DNA of 64,000 bases from positions 62,001 to 126,000 of the forward strand of contig NZ_JAIXTC010000003.1 in the NCBI RefSeq assembly GCF_027484365.1. The letters are read 5' to 3'. The notes below the pieces were generated by a model. That model made no database searches and was not told the DNA's origin. It was given only the letters and a program-made list of their open reading frames with translations. Of this stretch, positions 1 to 8,535 are shown piece after piece (the stretch's first letter is position 1; the number at the start of each line of letters is the position of its first letter). Source of the stretch: Brevundimonas sp. GTDB taxonomy: Bacteria > Pseudomonadota > Alphaproteobacteria > Caulobacterales > Caulobacteraceae. The translations under genes were made by a program, and so were the position numbers.

Positions 1-1635
1 GCCGCCGAGGCGCGATCCCTGGCTGGGCTCGTCGATCAGGACGAAAATGACATAGCGCTGCGTATCGTCCGGACCGTCGGCCGGGAAGACGGCCGCGAAG
101 GAGCCCACGCCGTGGCTGGGGTCATAGCGGCCATTGACGAGCTTGTTGGCGGACCCCGTCTTGCCCCCGACCCGCAGGCCTTCGGCGTCCGCCTGACCGC
201 CCGAACCGCGCAGGACGTTGGCGCGCATCAGCTCCCGCATCGCGGCCGAGGTCTCGGCGCTGACGACACGATGGCCTTCGGAGCCCGCACCGCCGCGACG
301 CAGCGACAGTGGACGATAGATGCCGCCGTTGACCAGGGCGACGGTCGCCGCCGTCATCTGCAGCGGGGTGATCATGATGCCGTAGCCGAACGACATGGAG
401 GCGCGGGTCGAGTCCGACCAGTCGTGCGGACGACGGGGACGGGCGCTTTCCTTAAGCTCGATCGGAGCGGCGTCCAGCAGGCCCAGCTTGGTGAAGTAGG
501 ACCTCATCGTGTCGGCCCCCATCTGGACCGCAAGCCGCGACGTGCCGATGTTGGAGGAGTGCAGATAGACCTCTTCCAGGGTCAGGATCTTGTTGGTCGC
601 GTGGAAGTCCTGGATCCGCCTGTTGCCGATCATGTAGGCTTGGGACGCATCGATCATGGTGTCGAGGTCGGCCAGGCCGGTGTCGATGGCGGCGGCGATG
701 GTGAAGGTCTTGAACACCGAACCCATCTCGTAGTGGGCCGAGGTGACGCGGTTCAGCGCCGCATTGTCCGAGGCCTGACCCCTCCGGTTGGCGTCGTAGC
801 CAGGCCATGAGGCCATGCCCAGGATCTCGCCGGTCCGGGCGTCGGCGACGACCCCGACGGCGCCCTTGGCGCCGACTTCGGAAGCGACGGCGCCGAGTTC
901 GTTCTCGAGCACGCCCTGGACACGCAGATCGACGGACAGGGCGAAGTCTTCACCCTTCGCGCCGGCTTCGCGGATGGCGTCATTGAAGGCCAGCTCGGCG
1001 CCCGACACACCCTGCCCTCCCGAGTCGGCCGTGCCGATGAGGTGGGCGGCGGAGCTGTTCAGCGGATAGACGCGACGATCTTCAGGTTCGAACGAAACCC
1101 CGCCGAGGGCCAGGGCGTGGACGGCCTGACGCTCGGCCGGGGTCAGGCCGGGCTGGGCGATCAGGCGACGGTCGCCGTCGAGGACACGACGCAGGCGGGT
1201 CGCGGAGATGCCCGGCAGGGCGCGACGGATCTGGCGGAAGGCGGCGTCCCTGTCCCAGACCTCGGAGGGATCGATGTAGAGGCCGTAGTGGGTGATGTTG
1301 GTGGCCAGAAGGGAGCCGTTGCGATCGGTCAGATCGGCGCGCTGCAGGGCGCCCGCGACGGCGGAGGCGCCGTGCCCTCCCCGGGGTGCCAGCAGGGCGG
1401 CATTGGCTGCGCCGAGGGCCAGCAGGCTGAACACGGCGATGAACACCATCCGGATCAGGAAGATGCGGACACGGGTGTCTTCTTCCGGACGGGCGTCGGC
1501 GCGGGCGCGTTCAAAGGCGTGTTCAACGAACCAGACGGCCTCGCCCATCCAGCGCAGCCAGGGCGATACGGTCGAGGTCAGGGGGCGGGCGACGCCCGGC
1601 GCGGGACGGAAGACGCGCGGGTCGTGGACGGTCAT
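1..1635 (-). CDS. ftsI: Peptidoglycan D,D-transpeptidase FtsI (PBP3), 3' end cut by window
   Basis: Septal peptidoglycan transpeptidase of the divisome. The reading frame opens at the ATG at 1635 and stays open for 545 codons to the window edge, so the C-terminus lies outside. Seen: an N-terminal membrane anchor near residues 45-70, then a PBP dimerisation region, then the penicillin-binding signatures in order: SVFK (SxxK nucleophile, about residue 304), SSN (SxN, about 360) and KTGSAN (KTG, about 490). The start overlaps the ftsL stop as ATGA, which suggests translational coupling. It is the fourth gene of an mraZ-rsmH-ftsL-ftsI run. All catalytic motifs are intact; only the tail after the KTG motif is missing from the window. 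Confidence 0.96.
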   Translation of the reverse strand, partial: MTVHDPRVFRPAPGVARPLTSTVSPWLRWMGEAVWFVEHAFERARADARPEEDTRVRIFLIRMVFIAVFSLLALGAANAALLAPRGGHGASAVAGALQRADLTDRNGSLLATNITHYGLYIDPSEVWDRDAAFRQIRRALPGISATRLRRVLDGDRRLIAQPGLTPAERQAVHALALGGVSFEPEDRRVYPLNSSAAHLIGTADSGGQGVSGAELAFNDAIREAGAKGEDFALSVDLRVQGVLENELGAVASEVGAKGAVGVVADARTGEILGMASWPGYDANRRGQASDNAALNRVTSAHYEMGSVFKTFTIAAAIDTGLADLDTMIDASQAYMIGNRRIQDFHATNKILTLEEVYLHSSNIGTSRLAVQMGADTMRSYFTKLGLLDAAPIELKESARPRRPHDWSDSTRASMSFGYGIMITPLQMTAATVALVNGGIYRPLSLRRGGAGSEGHRVVSAETSAAMRELMRANVLRGSGGQADAEGLRVGGKTGSANKLVNGRYDPSHGVGSFAAVFPADGPDDTQRYVIFVLIDEPSQGSRLGG

Positions 1636-2054
1636 CGCACGACCTCGCCGGTAACGGCGGCGACCTGCGCGGGGGCATCGGCCCCGGCGACAGGCGCGGC
1701 GACGGCGGGGGTGACCGGCGGCGGAGCCTGGACCGGTTTCAGGTTCGAGAGAGCGGCCTCATCGACCTGCCGTTCGGCCTTCACCGGGGCCAGGGCTGCG
1801 CTGCGCGACAGGGCCTCCAGACGGCCGGGCTGTTCCAGACGGGCCGCCTCGGCGCGAAGAAGGCGGACGCGCTGGCTGTTCTCGGCGATCTGGCGTTCCA
1901 GCTGACCGATGGCGGCGCTCTCGCGGGCTGCGGCGGCCTTGGCGAGGTAGACGGAGAAGACCATGGCGGCGACGCAGATGACGCCGATAATCTCGATCCA
2001 GCGAATGCCGCGGATCTTCCAGCTGAACAGGCGCTGAACCAGATCGCGGGTCAT
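1632..2054 (-). CDS. ftsL: Cell division protein FtsL
   Basis: Small bitopic division protein that forms the FtsQLB subcomplex activating FtsW/FtsI. The 140-residue product has a short basic cytoplasmic N-terminus, one membrane segment (about residues 20-40), then a heptad-like coiled coil (about 43-85, with the pattern [19 protein letters not shown]) and a Pro/Ala-rich tail. Sequence similarity to FtsL is always weak, so the call relies on size, topology and position between rsmH and ftsI. It overlaps rsmH (start) and ftsI (stop) by 4 bases each. The Pro/Ala/Val-rich extension makes it somewhat longer than enterobacterial FtsL. Confidence 0.85.
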   Translation of the reverse strand: MTRDLVQRLFSWKIRGIRWIEIIGVICVAAMVFSVYLAKAAAARESAAIGQLERQIAENSQRVRLLRAEAARLEQPGRLEALSRSAALAPVKAERQVDEAALSNLKPVQAPPPVTPAVAAPVAGADAPAQVAAVTGEVVR

Positions 2055-3001
2055 GCCGCAGCCTTCCAGGCAGGAGCCTCGGTGCGGACGGCGGCGCGCA
2101 GCTTGGCTGAGCGGGAGCGCGGGTTGGCGGCCAGCTCGGCCTCGCCCGCCTCGCGCGCGCCCTTGAACTGGAGCGTGAAGCTGGGCTTGCGGGTCTCGAC
2201 GGCGACCGGCGCATGGCGCGATCCGCCGGGGGCGTTGCCGCTACGCTCGGTCAGGAAGGCTTTCACGATCCGGTCTTCGAGCGAATGGAAGGTGACCACA
2301 GCCAGACGCCCGCCAGGCGCCAGGGTGCGTTCGGCGGCCTCGAGCCCGGCCGTCAGCTCGCCCAGTTCGTCGTTCACGGCGATGCGCAGGGCCTGGAAGG
2401 TGCGGGTCGCCGGATGGGTCGGGGCTCCGCGACGGCCGCCCAAGGCCTTTTCGACGACGTCGGCGAGGTCGAGCGTGCGGGCGAACGCCTGGGTCGTGCG
2501 ACGACGCAGGATGGCGGTCGCGATGCGGCCGGACTGACGCTCGTCGCCATACTGTTTCAGGATGTGGGCCAGGGGGCCGTGGTCCCAGCCGTTGACGATG
2601 TCAGCGGCGCTCTCGCCCTCGCCCGACATACGCATGTCGAGCGGACCGTCGCGCATGAAGGAGAAGCCGCGATCGGCCTCATCCAGCTGCATGGACGAGA
2701 CGCCGATGTCGAACACCGCGCCGTCGAGCCGCGCTTCGCCGGTCTCGGCAAAGGCGTCGGACAGGCCCGAGAAGGCGGTACGGACCAGCTGGAACCGGCC
2801 CGGGAAGTCGTTGGCCACGGCGTCGGCGTGGCGCTGGACCGTCGGATCGCGATCAAGGGCGACGACCCGGGCGCCGGTCGCGAGGATGGCGCGGGTATAG
2901 CCGCCGGCGCCGAAGGTGGCGTCGATCACCACGTCGCCGGCCTTCGGGGCCAGGGCCTCGAGGACTTCATCGAGCAGGACGGGGGCGTGGGGGCCGCTCA
3001 T
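2051..3001 (-). CDS. rsmH: 16S rRNA (cytosine(1402)-N(4))-methyltransferase RsmH
   Basis: S-adenosylmethionine-dependent methyltransferase modifying N4 of C1402 in 16S rRNA. The 316-residue product starts [17 protein letters not shown], has the SAM-binding [10 protein letters not shown] motif at about residues 27-36 and the conserved [10 protein letters not shown] and [13 protein letters not shown] blocks, followed by the [13 protein letters not shown] segment, all characteristic of MraW/RsmH. Length is normal. The start overlaps the mraZ stop (ATGA) and the stop overlaps the ftsL start, so it is an integral part of the division-cluster operon. Confidence 0.98.
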   Translation of the reverse strand: MSGPHAPVLLDEVLEALAPKAGDVVIDATFGAGGYTRAILATGARVVALDRDPTVQRHADAVANDFPGRFQLVRTAFSGLSDAFAETGEARLDGAVFDIGVSSMQLDEADRGFSFMRDGPLDMRMSGEGESAADIVNGWDHGPLAHILKQYGDERQSGRIATAILRRRTTQAFARTLDLADVVEKALGGRRGAPTHPATRTFQALRIAVNDELGELTAGLEAAERTLAPGGRLAVVTFHSLEDRIVKAFLTERSGNAPGGSRHAPVAVETRKPSFTLQFKGAREAGEAELAANPRSRSAKLRAAVRTEAPAWKAAA

Positions 3002-3465
3002 GCGTCGTTCCCCGGCATGCGGCGGCGCGCGGTGTCGCCGCGCTCGCGCATGGCCTTGCGCGCCAGTGCGCGGCGATCATCCTTGCGGGCATTCCAGCGG
3101 GCGCGGTCCCAGATCTGGAAGCGCGGCCCCAGGCCGACGATGACGACGTCCTCGCCGAGACCGGCCTCCTGGCACAGACTTTCGGGCAGGGTGATGCGGC
3201 CGCCGCCGTCGTAGGCCAGTTGTTTCTGGCCGCCGTAGACGGTTTCCTCGAGCGCCGTGCGCCAGTCGTCGCCGAACGGCAGGGCCTCGATCATGGCGAC
3301 GTATTCGGCCATCAGCTTGTCGCCGCCGGCCTCGAGACAGTCGGACTCGACCGAGAAGAAACAGAAGACGCCCAGGTCGGCGCCGTTCTCGGCGGTGCGA
3401 AACTCCTGAGGGATCAGGAGACGGCGCTTGCCGTCCAGCTGCTTCTCACTCGTTCCGAGAAACAC
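2998..3465 (-). CDS. mraZ: Transcriptional regulator MraZ
   Basis: Double SpoVT/AbrB-fold DNA-binding protein that autoregulates the division/cell-wall cluster. The 155-residue product begins [19 protein letters not shown] and has the second repeat around [13 protein letters not shown] with FQIWDRARW near the end, as expected for MraZ. It is the first gene of the operon. Its upstream region carries four TGGG direct repeats in 10-bp spacing (3555-3588), the arrangement known for MraZ operators. A CcrM-type GANTC site (GAATC, 3519-3523) also lies in the leader, which could tie expression to the cell cycle in this lineage (inference). Confidence 0.96.
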   Translation of the reverse strand: MFLGTSEKQLDGKRRLLIPQEFRTAENGADLGVFCFFSVESDCLEAGGDKLMAEYVAMIEALPFGDDWRTALEETVYGGQKQLAYDGGGRITLPESLCQEAGLGEDVVIVGLGPRFQIWDRARWNARKDDRRALARKAMRERGDTARRRMPGNDA

Positions 3466-3554
3466 GCCCGTCCCAATCGAGCCTGTCGGCCCGCCCCCAA
3501 GAGTTCATCCCCGCGCCTGAATCGCCGGCGCCGCCAATCCCCACATCGTGGTTA

Positions 3555-3588
3555 TGGGATAGCATGGGACGAACTGGGTCTCAATGGG
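3555..3588. promoter_or_regulatory. Putative MraZ operator: four TGGG repeats, 10-bp period
   Basis: TGGG occurs at 3555, 3565, 3575 and 3585, exactly 10 bases apart, about 90-120 bases upstream of the mraZ start. E. coli MraZ is known to bind direct repeats of TGGGN separated by 5 bases, the same period. Here the TGGG strand is opposite to the gene. The match and its position make an autoregulatory operator likely; binding itself is inferred. Confidence 0.75.
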
Positions 3589-3800
3589 ATTGGTTGACGA
3601 TATTTAACCAAGTTGGGGATGTTGCAGGGTCGCGACAGCACAAATCAGAACATACATAGAACATCGCAAGTATTAACAGGCTGGGGATTGTGCGCCGTGG
3701 TTTGGTCGAAGGGGTTAATGCGGGGTCTGGACCCCTCCGTCGCGGCGCGAAGGTGCGCCGCGCCACCTCCCCATTCACCAAGCGGCGAACAGGGAGGAGA

Positions 3801-3845
3801 CCTTTGGGCTCAAGCAGCGAGCGACCGCGTCGCGAGCGGTAGCCC
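3801..3845 (-). repeat. Dispersed CGACGCGGTCG element, copy 1 (behind rnpB)
   Basis: Read on the minus strand, this begins about 15 bases after the RNase P RNA 3' end and contains the self-complementary core GCGACGCGGTCGC followed by GCTGCTTGAGC and CCAAAGG. The same order of blocks recurs at 53833-53884 immediately behind flgH. Its position just after a transcript 3' end suggests a terminator or 3'-end stem-loop; this is inferred from two copies only. Confidence 0.55.
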
Positions 3846-3859
3846 ACCAAAAAGAGAAA

Positions 3860-4236
3860 ATGCCAGACGGCCTGTAAGCCGGGTTCTGTCCCGCCGAAGC
3901 GGTGACGATCATTCCTCTGGACCGCCCATCGCTGGGCGGTTCTCGCGACCTACCCGGACGCCTCGGGCGGTGAACCCTGCGGGCGAACCCGCGCGACGTC
4001 CCTATTCGGTCTTGCTCCAGGCGGGGCTTGCCATGCCGTCGCTGTTACCAGAGACGCGGTGGGCTCTTACCCCACCCTTTCACCCTTACCCGCGCCGAAA
4101 CGCAGGAGGTTTGCTTTCTGTGGCGCTGTCCCTCGGGTCGCCCCGGGCGGGCGTTACCCGCCGCCTTTTCACCGTGGAGCCCGGACTTTCCTCGACGGGA
4201 ACAAGTCCCGCCGCGACCGCCCGGCCGTCTGGCGGA
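3860..4236 (-). ncRNA. rnpB: RNase P RNA (class A)
   Basis: Catalytic RNA of RNase P, which matures tRNA 5' ends. On the minus strand the 5' part has the conserved block GAGGAAAGTCCGGGCTCC (complement of 4176-4193) and the 3' part has AGAACCCGGCTTA (complement of 3875-3887). The P1 helix is visible: GCCAGACGGCC (complement of 4223-4233) pairs with GGCCGTCTGGC (complement of 3862-3872), which sets the ends to within a few bases. About 375 nt is typical for alphaproteobacteria. A T-rich run directly follows the 3' end (complement of about 3850-3860). Confidence 0.95.
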
Positions 4237-4309
4237 GGCGTGATGCGCCTTGGCGAACAACGGGTCAACCGTACGATGCGGACGGCGCCGGATCATGGTA
4301 GGCTCGGGC

Positions 4310-4495
4310 ATGTCTTCGCCCGCCGAAAAGCAGCAGGATCCGATCTTCGACAGCCGCGAGGCGCGTCTGGCCTGGGAACGCGCGCGCATCGCCGAGGCCG
4401 AGGCCGACATCGCGGCCGGACGCATCATTCCCGATGAAGACCTCGATGGTTGGCTGGCTGACCTCGTGGCCGGCAAGCCGGTGCGCATTCCCTGA
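4310..4495 (+). CDS. Small antitoxin-like protein of a putative type II TA pair
   Basis: A 61-residue, Ala/Glu-rich, mostly helical protein ending in the pattern AEADIAAGRIIPDEDLDGWLADL, a tail frequently seen in antitoxins paired with RelE/ParE toxins. The ATG at 4310 is preferred because GGTAGG sits 7 bases upstream; an in-frame ATG at 4295 is possible. The stop codon overlaps the putative CTG start of the following toxin-like gene (CTGA), typical of translationally coupled TA operons. I see no obvious DNA-binding motif in this short form. The family name is uncertain. Confidence 0.65.
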   Translation: MSSPAEKQQDPIFDSREARLAWERARIAEAEADIAAGRIIPDEDLDGWLADLVAGKPVRIP

Positions 4496-4791
4496 ACGGC
4501 CAACGCTTTCGAGTCGTCCAGTCCAGCGCGGCGGCGCGAGATCTCGTCCGTGCATACGAATGGTTGACGCAGCCGGGCGCGGGCGTGGCCGCCAGGCGCA
4601 CCCTGCTGGCCATCGAGGCCGCGATCAAAGGGTTGCGTACCGATCACCACCGCTGGCCGGGCAGCGATCATGACGGTGCCCGAGAACGACGAGTCGACGG
4701 CTATACGATCATCTACAGGATCGACGTCGCGGTCCGCACGGTGAGCGTTCTCCGGGTCTTCGGGCCATTTCAGGACCGGTCCACGCTCTAA
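4492..4791 (+). CDS. RelE/ParE-like toxin, non-ATG start
   Basis: About 99 residues if read from the CTG at 4492. The N-terminal strand and helices (QRFRVVQSSAAARDLVRAYE), then a basic centre (GARERRVDGYTIIYRID) and the C-terminal VSVLRVFGP strand fit the RelE/ParE toxin fold, which is an mRNA nuclease or a gyrase inhibitor. No ATG or GTG is available in frame upstream before the stop at 4459-4461. The candidates are CTG 4492 or TTG 4564; the TTG would delete the first strand and helix, so I prefer CTG. It converges on the amidase gene with a 4-base overlap. The activity is inferred from fold-like patterns only. Confidence 0.6.
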   Translation: MNGQRFRVVQSSAAARDLVRAYEWLTQPGAGVAARRTLLAIEAAIKGLRTDHHRWPGSDHDGARERRVDGYTIIYRIDVAVRTVSVLRVFGPFQDRSTL

Positions 4792-5549
4792 TTCAGCACG
4801 CCCGTCACGCTCTCGGCCGTCGCCAGCTGAAGCACGCCCATGAGGGTCGCGCGGGTCTCGCCGTCGGCGATGCCGTCGACCTTCGAGGGCCGCCAGTGGC
4901 GCTGGAAGGCCTCGACGGTGATGCGGGTCTCGTCGCTGTACCGGCCGTCGGGAAGAGGCTCGTAGCCGAGCCGGTGGAGGCCTGCCTGAAGCACATGGAC
5001 GCCGAGGCCCTCGTCTCCCATGCCGAGAGGCACGCCGAGAGCGGCGATGCGCTCCGGAGCCGGTTCGAACCACAGGCCCTGGCGGTGTGCGGCGAGGGTC
5101 TTCCAGGGGAAGCGTTCGCCGGGATCCTGTTTGCGGGTCGGGGCGACGTCGGAATGGCCGAGGATGCGGGCGTCCTCGATGGCCCACCGCGCCCTGATCT
5201 CGTCGATCAGCTGGATGACCGAGGCGACCTGGACATCGGGGAAGTCGCGATAGCCGAACTCGTGGCCCGGATTGACGATCTCGATGCCGATGGAGACGGC
5301 GTTGATGTCGGTCTCGCCCTTCCACCAGGACCTGCCGGCGTGCCAGGCCCGACGCTCTTCGGGCACGAGGCGCAGGACAGAACCGTTCTCATCGACGGCA
5401 TAGTGGGCCGAAACCTTCGCCTCGGGATCGCGCAGGCGCGCGATGGCGGCCTCGGCGGTCTGCATGCCGGTGTAGTGGAGCAGGACCATGTCGGGCGGGC
5501 CGCGACGCTGGTCGAAATTGGGCGACGGGGCTTCCGCGATCTCAAGCAT
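4788..5549 (-). CDS. N-acetylmuramoyl-L-alanine amidase with peptidoglycan-binding domain (AmpD-like)
   Basis: Zinc amidase cleaving the MurNAc-L-Ala bond in peptidoglycan or its turnover products. Seen: an Amidase_2 domain starting SPNFDQRRGPP, with zinc-ligand candidates in VLLHYTG and LGHSDVAPTRKQDPG, then a C-terminal PG_binding_1 domain (about residues 165-235, including LQAGLHRLGYEPLPDGRYSDET). I chose the ATG at 5549 (MLEIAEAPSPNF), 20 bases after the upstream gene; a longer form from 5606 would overlap that gene. There is no signal peptide, which favours cytoplasmic recycling of anhydro-muropeptides as in AmpD. Product is about 253 residues. Confidence 0.9.
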   Translation of the reverse strand: MLEIAEAPSPNFDQRRGPPDMVLLHYTGMQTAEAAIARLRDPEAKVSAHYAVDENGSVLRLVPEERRAWHAGRSWWKGETDINAVSIGIEIVNPGHEFGYRDFPDVQVASVIQLIDEIRARWAIEDARILGHSDVAPTRKQDPGERFPWKTLAAHRQGLWFEPAPERIAALGVPLGMGDEGLGVHVLQAGLHRLGYEPLPDGRYSDETRITVEAFQRHWRPSKVDGIADGETRATLMGVLQLATAESVTGVLN

Positions 5550-5569
5550 GGGCGGCCTGTCGCCAATGC

Positions 5570-5887
5570 TCAGCGATGCGGACGTTCCCAGCCGTAGGCG
5601 ACCCATGTGTCGCCGACCTTCTCGGCCTCGATCACATCGTCATTGCGACGGGCGCGAACCGTGACGCGGCGACGGGCCCGCATCGCCAGTCCGGCGAAGA
5701 AGATCAAAATGCTGGCGCAGAGGGCGATCACGGCGACGGCTGCGGCCGTGAAGACAGCCAGCAGCGCCCCGACGGTCAGGGCCGCCACGGTCGCGATCAA
5801 CCCGCACAGCCACATGACCGGCGCGAGCAGCCCTTGGGGGCGTCGGCGATTCTGGAAGCCGAGGCTGGCGAACGGATCCTGCGTCAT
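5570..5887 (-). CDS. Small membrane protein, unknown function
   Basis: A 105-residue protein with two closely spaced hydrophobic segments (about residues 22-44 and 46-68), a very basic loop (RARRRVTVRARRN) and a hydrophilic C-terminus ending WVAYGWERPHR. I recognise no family. It lies directly upstream of the AmpD-like amidase on the same strand (20-base gap), so the two are probably cotranscribed and it may act at the envelope. The stop is TGA-type inside the amidase leader and no alternative start is needed. Confidence 0.75.
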   Translation of the reverse strand: MTQDPFASLGFQNRRRPQGLLAPVMWLCGLIATVAALTVGALLAVFTAAAVAVIALCASILIFFAGLAMRARRRVTVRARRNDDVIEAEKVGDTWVAYGWERPHR

Positions 5888-6005
5888 CTCTGTCCCTTGT
5901 CGAGCGTTCCATGGAACGCCTCAGGCCCTAATGTCGGACCACAGAGGTGAACCGTCAATGACCGGCCGCTTCACAGGCGAGTGTTAATCGCCGCACCCTG
6001 ACGAT

Positions 6006-7781
6006 CTACAGCGGCTGGTCGGCGAGAACCGAAGCCCCCTGCCCCCGCATCCGTTCGGTCTGGACCCGCGACAGCATCGCCTGGGCCCGGGGATCCGCCA
6101 TGACCCCGCCGAGGGTCACCAGGGCCCGGGCCGCCTCGGACTGGACGCCGAAGGCCGAGGACAGGGCTTCCCAGGGCGACTGGGGTTCGGGGAAGCGTTT
6201 GAAGCGAACGGACTGGTTCTCGGGAATATTGGCCAGCTCGCGCGCCTTGCCGATGGCTTCGGTCAGGCCGCCCAATTGGTCGACGAGACCGAGGGTCTTG
6301 CCTTGCGCCCCGGTCCAGACCCGACCGCGGGCGATCTCGCGCACGCGGGCGATGGGGAGCCGGCGACCGGTCGACACACGCTGGACGAACTCCTCGTAGG
6401 TCCGGTCCATCGAGGCGGAGAAGGCGGCGCGCTGGGCTTCGGTCCAGCTCGACGAGGGGCTGAAGGCCTCGGAATACTGGCCGCCCACCGACAGGCCGCG
6501 CAGGTCGACGCCGAAGCGGCCGAGCGCCTCCGACACCACGAACTTGCCGCCGAACACGCCGATGGAGCCCGTCAGGGTCGACGGCTGGGCCACGATCCAG
6601 TTCGCTTCGGAACTGATCCAGTAGCCGCCGGACGCCGCATAGTCGCCCATGGAGACGACGACAGGCTTGTTCGCCGCCTTGGCCGCACGGACGGCGGCCA
6701 GGATCTGTTCCGAGGCCTCCGGCGAACCGCCGGGGGAGGAAACCCGGAAGACGATGGCCTTGACCGAGCTGTCCTCTATGGCGTCGTAGATGGCCTCGGC
6801 CGTGGCGTCGGACGCGATCGAGGACCCGCCGCCGAAACCACCGCTTCCGCCCGAGCCGGTCATGATCGCACCCTCGCCGCCGACGATGGCGATAGCGTCG
6901 CGACCGGTTCCCATCCGCTCGCCCTGGGAGGCGGCGTAGTCGGAGAATTCGAGAATGTCGGAGCCTTTGCCGGCGCGACGTTTCGCCTCGGCCTCGGCCT
7001 CCTCGACCTGGCCGATCTTGTCGATCAGCTTCAGCTGCAGCGCCTGGGCGGCCGAATAGGGACCGGCCTCGATCGTGGTCTTCAGCGCCGGCGCCTCGAC
7101 CTTGCGGTCAAAGGCGGCGTTGGCCAGGGCCGAGTCGTAGATTGACGTCATCCAGGCCGTCATCGCCTCGCGATGCGGGCCGGTATAGTCCGACTGCGTG
7201 TACTCATTGACCGCGTTCTTGTACTCGTAGCGCTGCTCGAACTCGGGCCGGACGCCGTATTTCTCGAAGGCGCGTCCGAGGAAGACGCTGTCGGCCGAAA
7301 AGCCCGTCGCCTGGAAGTTGGCGGTGTTCTGCATCCACAGCTCGGAGGCGGCGGCGCCGACCATATAGCTGGAGATCACCGTGCCGACGGGCTGGAAGCC
7401 CTGGGAATGGGCGATGACCGGCTTGCCCGAGGCGCGGAAGCGGCGGACGGCCTGACGGATCTCATCGGCGGCGGCGGGGGCCAGTCCGGCTTCCGGCAGG
7501 CGGACCAGCAGGACCTTGACGTGATCATCCTTCTCGGCCTGGGCCAGGGTGTCGACGATGCCGACGACCGAAAGGCCCGAGCCCCCGAAAGCGGCGAACG
7601 GATTGTTCGAAACCTGATCGGTGATGCCCTCACGCAGGTCCAGCTCCAGGACGGCGTTGGCGGGCGTGACCGGCTCGCTGGAGGACGCCGCCGCCGCGAT
7701 GATCAACACGATCGGCACGACGACGACGAACAGGATCAGGCCGGTGAAGACACCGAGCACCGTCAGGAAAAACTGCTTCAT
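6006..7781 (-). CDS. sppA: Signal peptide peptidase SppA, 67K type
   Basis: Membrane-bound serine/lysine protease that degrades leftover signal peptides. The 591-residue product has one N-terminal membrane anchor (about residues 8-32) and two tandem S49 domains, as in the long E. coli-type SppA. The catalytic dyad can be placed: Lys188 in [11 protein letters not shown] of the N-terminal domain and Ser384 in [10 protein letters not shown] of the C-terminal domain. A Gly/Ser-rich linker (about 303-322, [12 protein letters not shown]) lies between them. It stands alone; the nearest upstream feature is the divergent panD. Confidence 0.95.
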   Translation of the reverse strand: MKQFFLTVLGVFTGLILFVVVVPIVLIIAAAASSSEPVTPANAVLELDLREGITDQVSNNPFAAFGGSGLSVVGIVDTLAQAEKDDHVKVLLVRLPEAGLAPAAADEIRQAVRRFRASGKPVIAHSQGFQPVGTVISSYMVGAAASELWMQNTANFQATGFSADSVFLGRAFEKYGVRPEFEQRYEYKNAVNEYTQSDYTGPHREAMTAWMTSIYDSALANAAFDRKVEAPALKTTIEAGPYSAAQALQLKLIDKIGQVEEAEAEAKRRAGKGSDILEFSDYAASQGERMGTGRDAIAIVGGEGAIMTGSGGSGGFGGGSSIASDATAEAIYDAIEDSSVKAIVFRVSSPGGSPEASEQILAAVRAAKAANKPVVVSMGDYAASGGYWISSEANWIVAQPSTLTGSIGVFGGKFVVSEALGRFGVDLRGLSVGGQYSEAFSPSSSWTEAQRAAFSASMDRTYEEFVQRVSTGRRLPIARVREIARGRVWTGAQGKTLGLVDQLGGLTEAIGKARELANIPENQSVRFKRFPEPQSPWEALSSAFGVQSEAARALVTLGGVMADPRAQAMLSRVQTERMRGQGASVLADQPL

Positions 7782-8001
7782 GGGAGGCGAGGCGTCCGGT
7801 CAATCGGCCACGGGCGGCCTGGGCCTGAACATAGGCGCCGGGGCGTTGCGGTCAAATGAACGTCGGGTAACAGGGGAATCCCGTCAGGAGCGATCATCTC
7901 GCGCCCGCAGCATTGCGATTGAAGACGGAACCGGAAATCCCTATATCGCCGTCTGCGAGCGGGGGCCTATCGCCCCGCGTCATGACTGGACCGCACCTGC
8001 C

Positions 8002-8358
8002 ATGCTGGTCACCCTGATGAAGGCCAAGCTGCACCGCGCGACGGTGACCCAGGCCGATCTGGACTATGAAGGCTCGATCGCCATCGACGGCGATCTGCTG
8101 GATGCCGCCGGCATCTTCCCGCACGAGCAGGTCGATGTGCTGAACATCACCAACGGCGCGCGGTTCACGACCTATGCGATCGAGGCCCCGCGCGGGTCGA
8201 AGGTCATCGGCGTCAACGGCGCGGCTGCGCGTCTGGTTCAGAAGAACGACAAGGTCATCATCGTGACCTACGGCCAGCTCCCGGCCGAAGAAGCCCGCCA
8301 GTGGTCGCCGACCGTGGTGCTGCTGGATGACGCCAATGTGGTGAAGGCCGCGGCCTGA
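8002..8358 (+). CDS. panD: Aspartate 1-decarboxylase proenzyme PanD
   Basis: Pyruvoyl enzyme making beta-alanine from aspartate for pantothenate and CoA synthesis. The 118-residue proenzyme begins [20 protein letters not shown]. The self-cleavage site is YEG-SIAID, between Gly24 and Ser25, where the pyruvoyl group forms. The downstream blocks INGAR-like ([11 protein letters not shown]) and VIIVTYG are conserved. The ATG at 8002 gives exactly the family length; the open frame extends far upstream but without coding character. It is followed at once by a REP-like inverted-repeat cluster and the convergent dxs. Confidence 0.97.
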   Translation: MLVTLMKAKLHRATVTQADLDYEGSIAIDGDLLDAAGIFPHEQVDVLNITNGARFTTYAIEAPRGSKVIGVNGAAARLVQKNDKVIIVTYGQLPAEEARQWSPTVVLLDDANVVKAAA

Positions 8359-8361
8359 ACC

Positions 8362-8535
8362 TTCCCTCTCCCAGAGGGAGAGGGGTTGAGGCCCGCAGAG
8401 CGAAGCGATGCGACTTGGCCGAAAGGGTGAGGGATTACGCCCTCACCGGTTCGCACCGTAACCCCTCACCCTTTCGCGCCAGAACGATCGCTATGCGATC
8501 GTGCGCTCAAGCCCTCTCCCGCTGGGAGAGGGACG
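8362..8535. repeat. REP-like inverted-repeat cluster between panD and dxs
   Basis: Nested palindromes: CCCTCTCCCAGAGGGAGAGG (8364-8383), a long inverted repeat with arms AAAGGGTGAGGG (about 8423) and CCCTCACCCTTT (about 8463), ACGATCGC-TAT-GCGATCGT (8484-8502) and CCCTCTCCC-GCT-GGGAGAGGG (8512-8532). The last one overlaps the 3' end of dxs. It resembles bacterial interspersed mosaic elements, probably acting at the shared 3' ends of the two convergent genes. Confidence 0.7.

Larger units (their letters stand above)
3466..3859. other. Intergenic region between mraZ and rnpB
   Basis: No credible gene. It holds the mraZ leader with the TGGG boxes and an AT-richer stretch (about 3590-3690) suitable for a minus-strand promoter. 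Beyond that lies a repeat-rich section (about 3735-3845) with an imperfect inverted repeat built on CCTCCCCATTC / GGGAGG and the CGACGCGGTCG dispersed element. The open frames crossing it lack coding character. Confidence 0.7.

Noticed and set aside
3589..3604. CtrA-like site TTGA-N6-TTAA upstream of mraZ
   Set aside because: Spacing is six rather than seven bases and the first half is TTGA, so it is a poor match.
3581..4437. Open frames on both strands across the rnpB region
   Set aside because: They coincide with the RNase P RNA and its repeat-rich flank; the translations are basic and unstructured.
5903..5916. Palindrome CGTTCCATGGAACG as a LexA or other operator
   Set aside because: It does not fit the alphaproteobacterial GTTC-N7-GTTC LexA box, and a single 14-bp palindrome upstream of a small membrane-protein gene is too little evidence.
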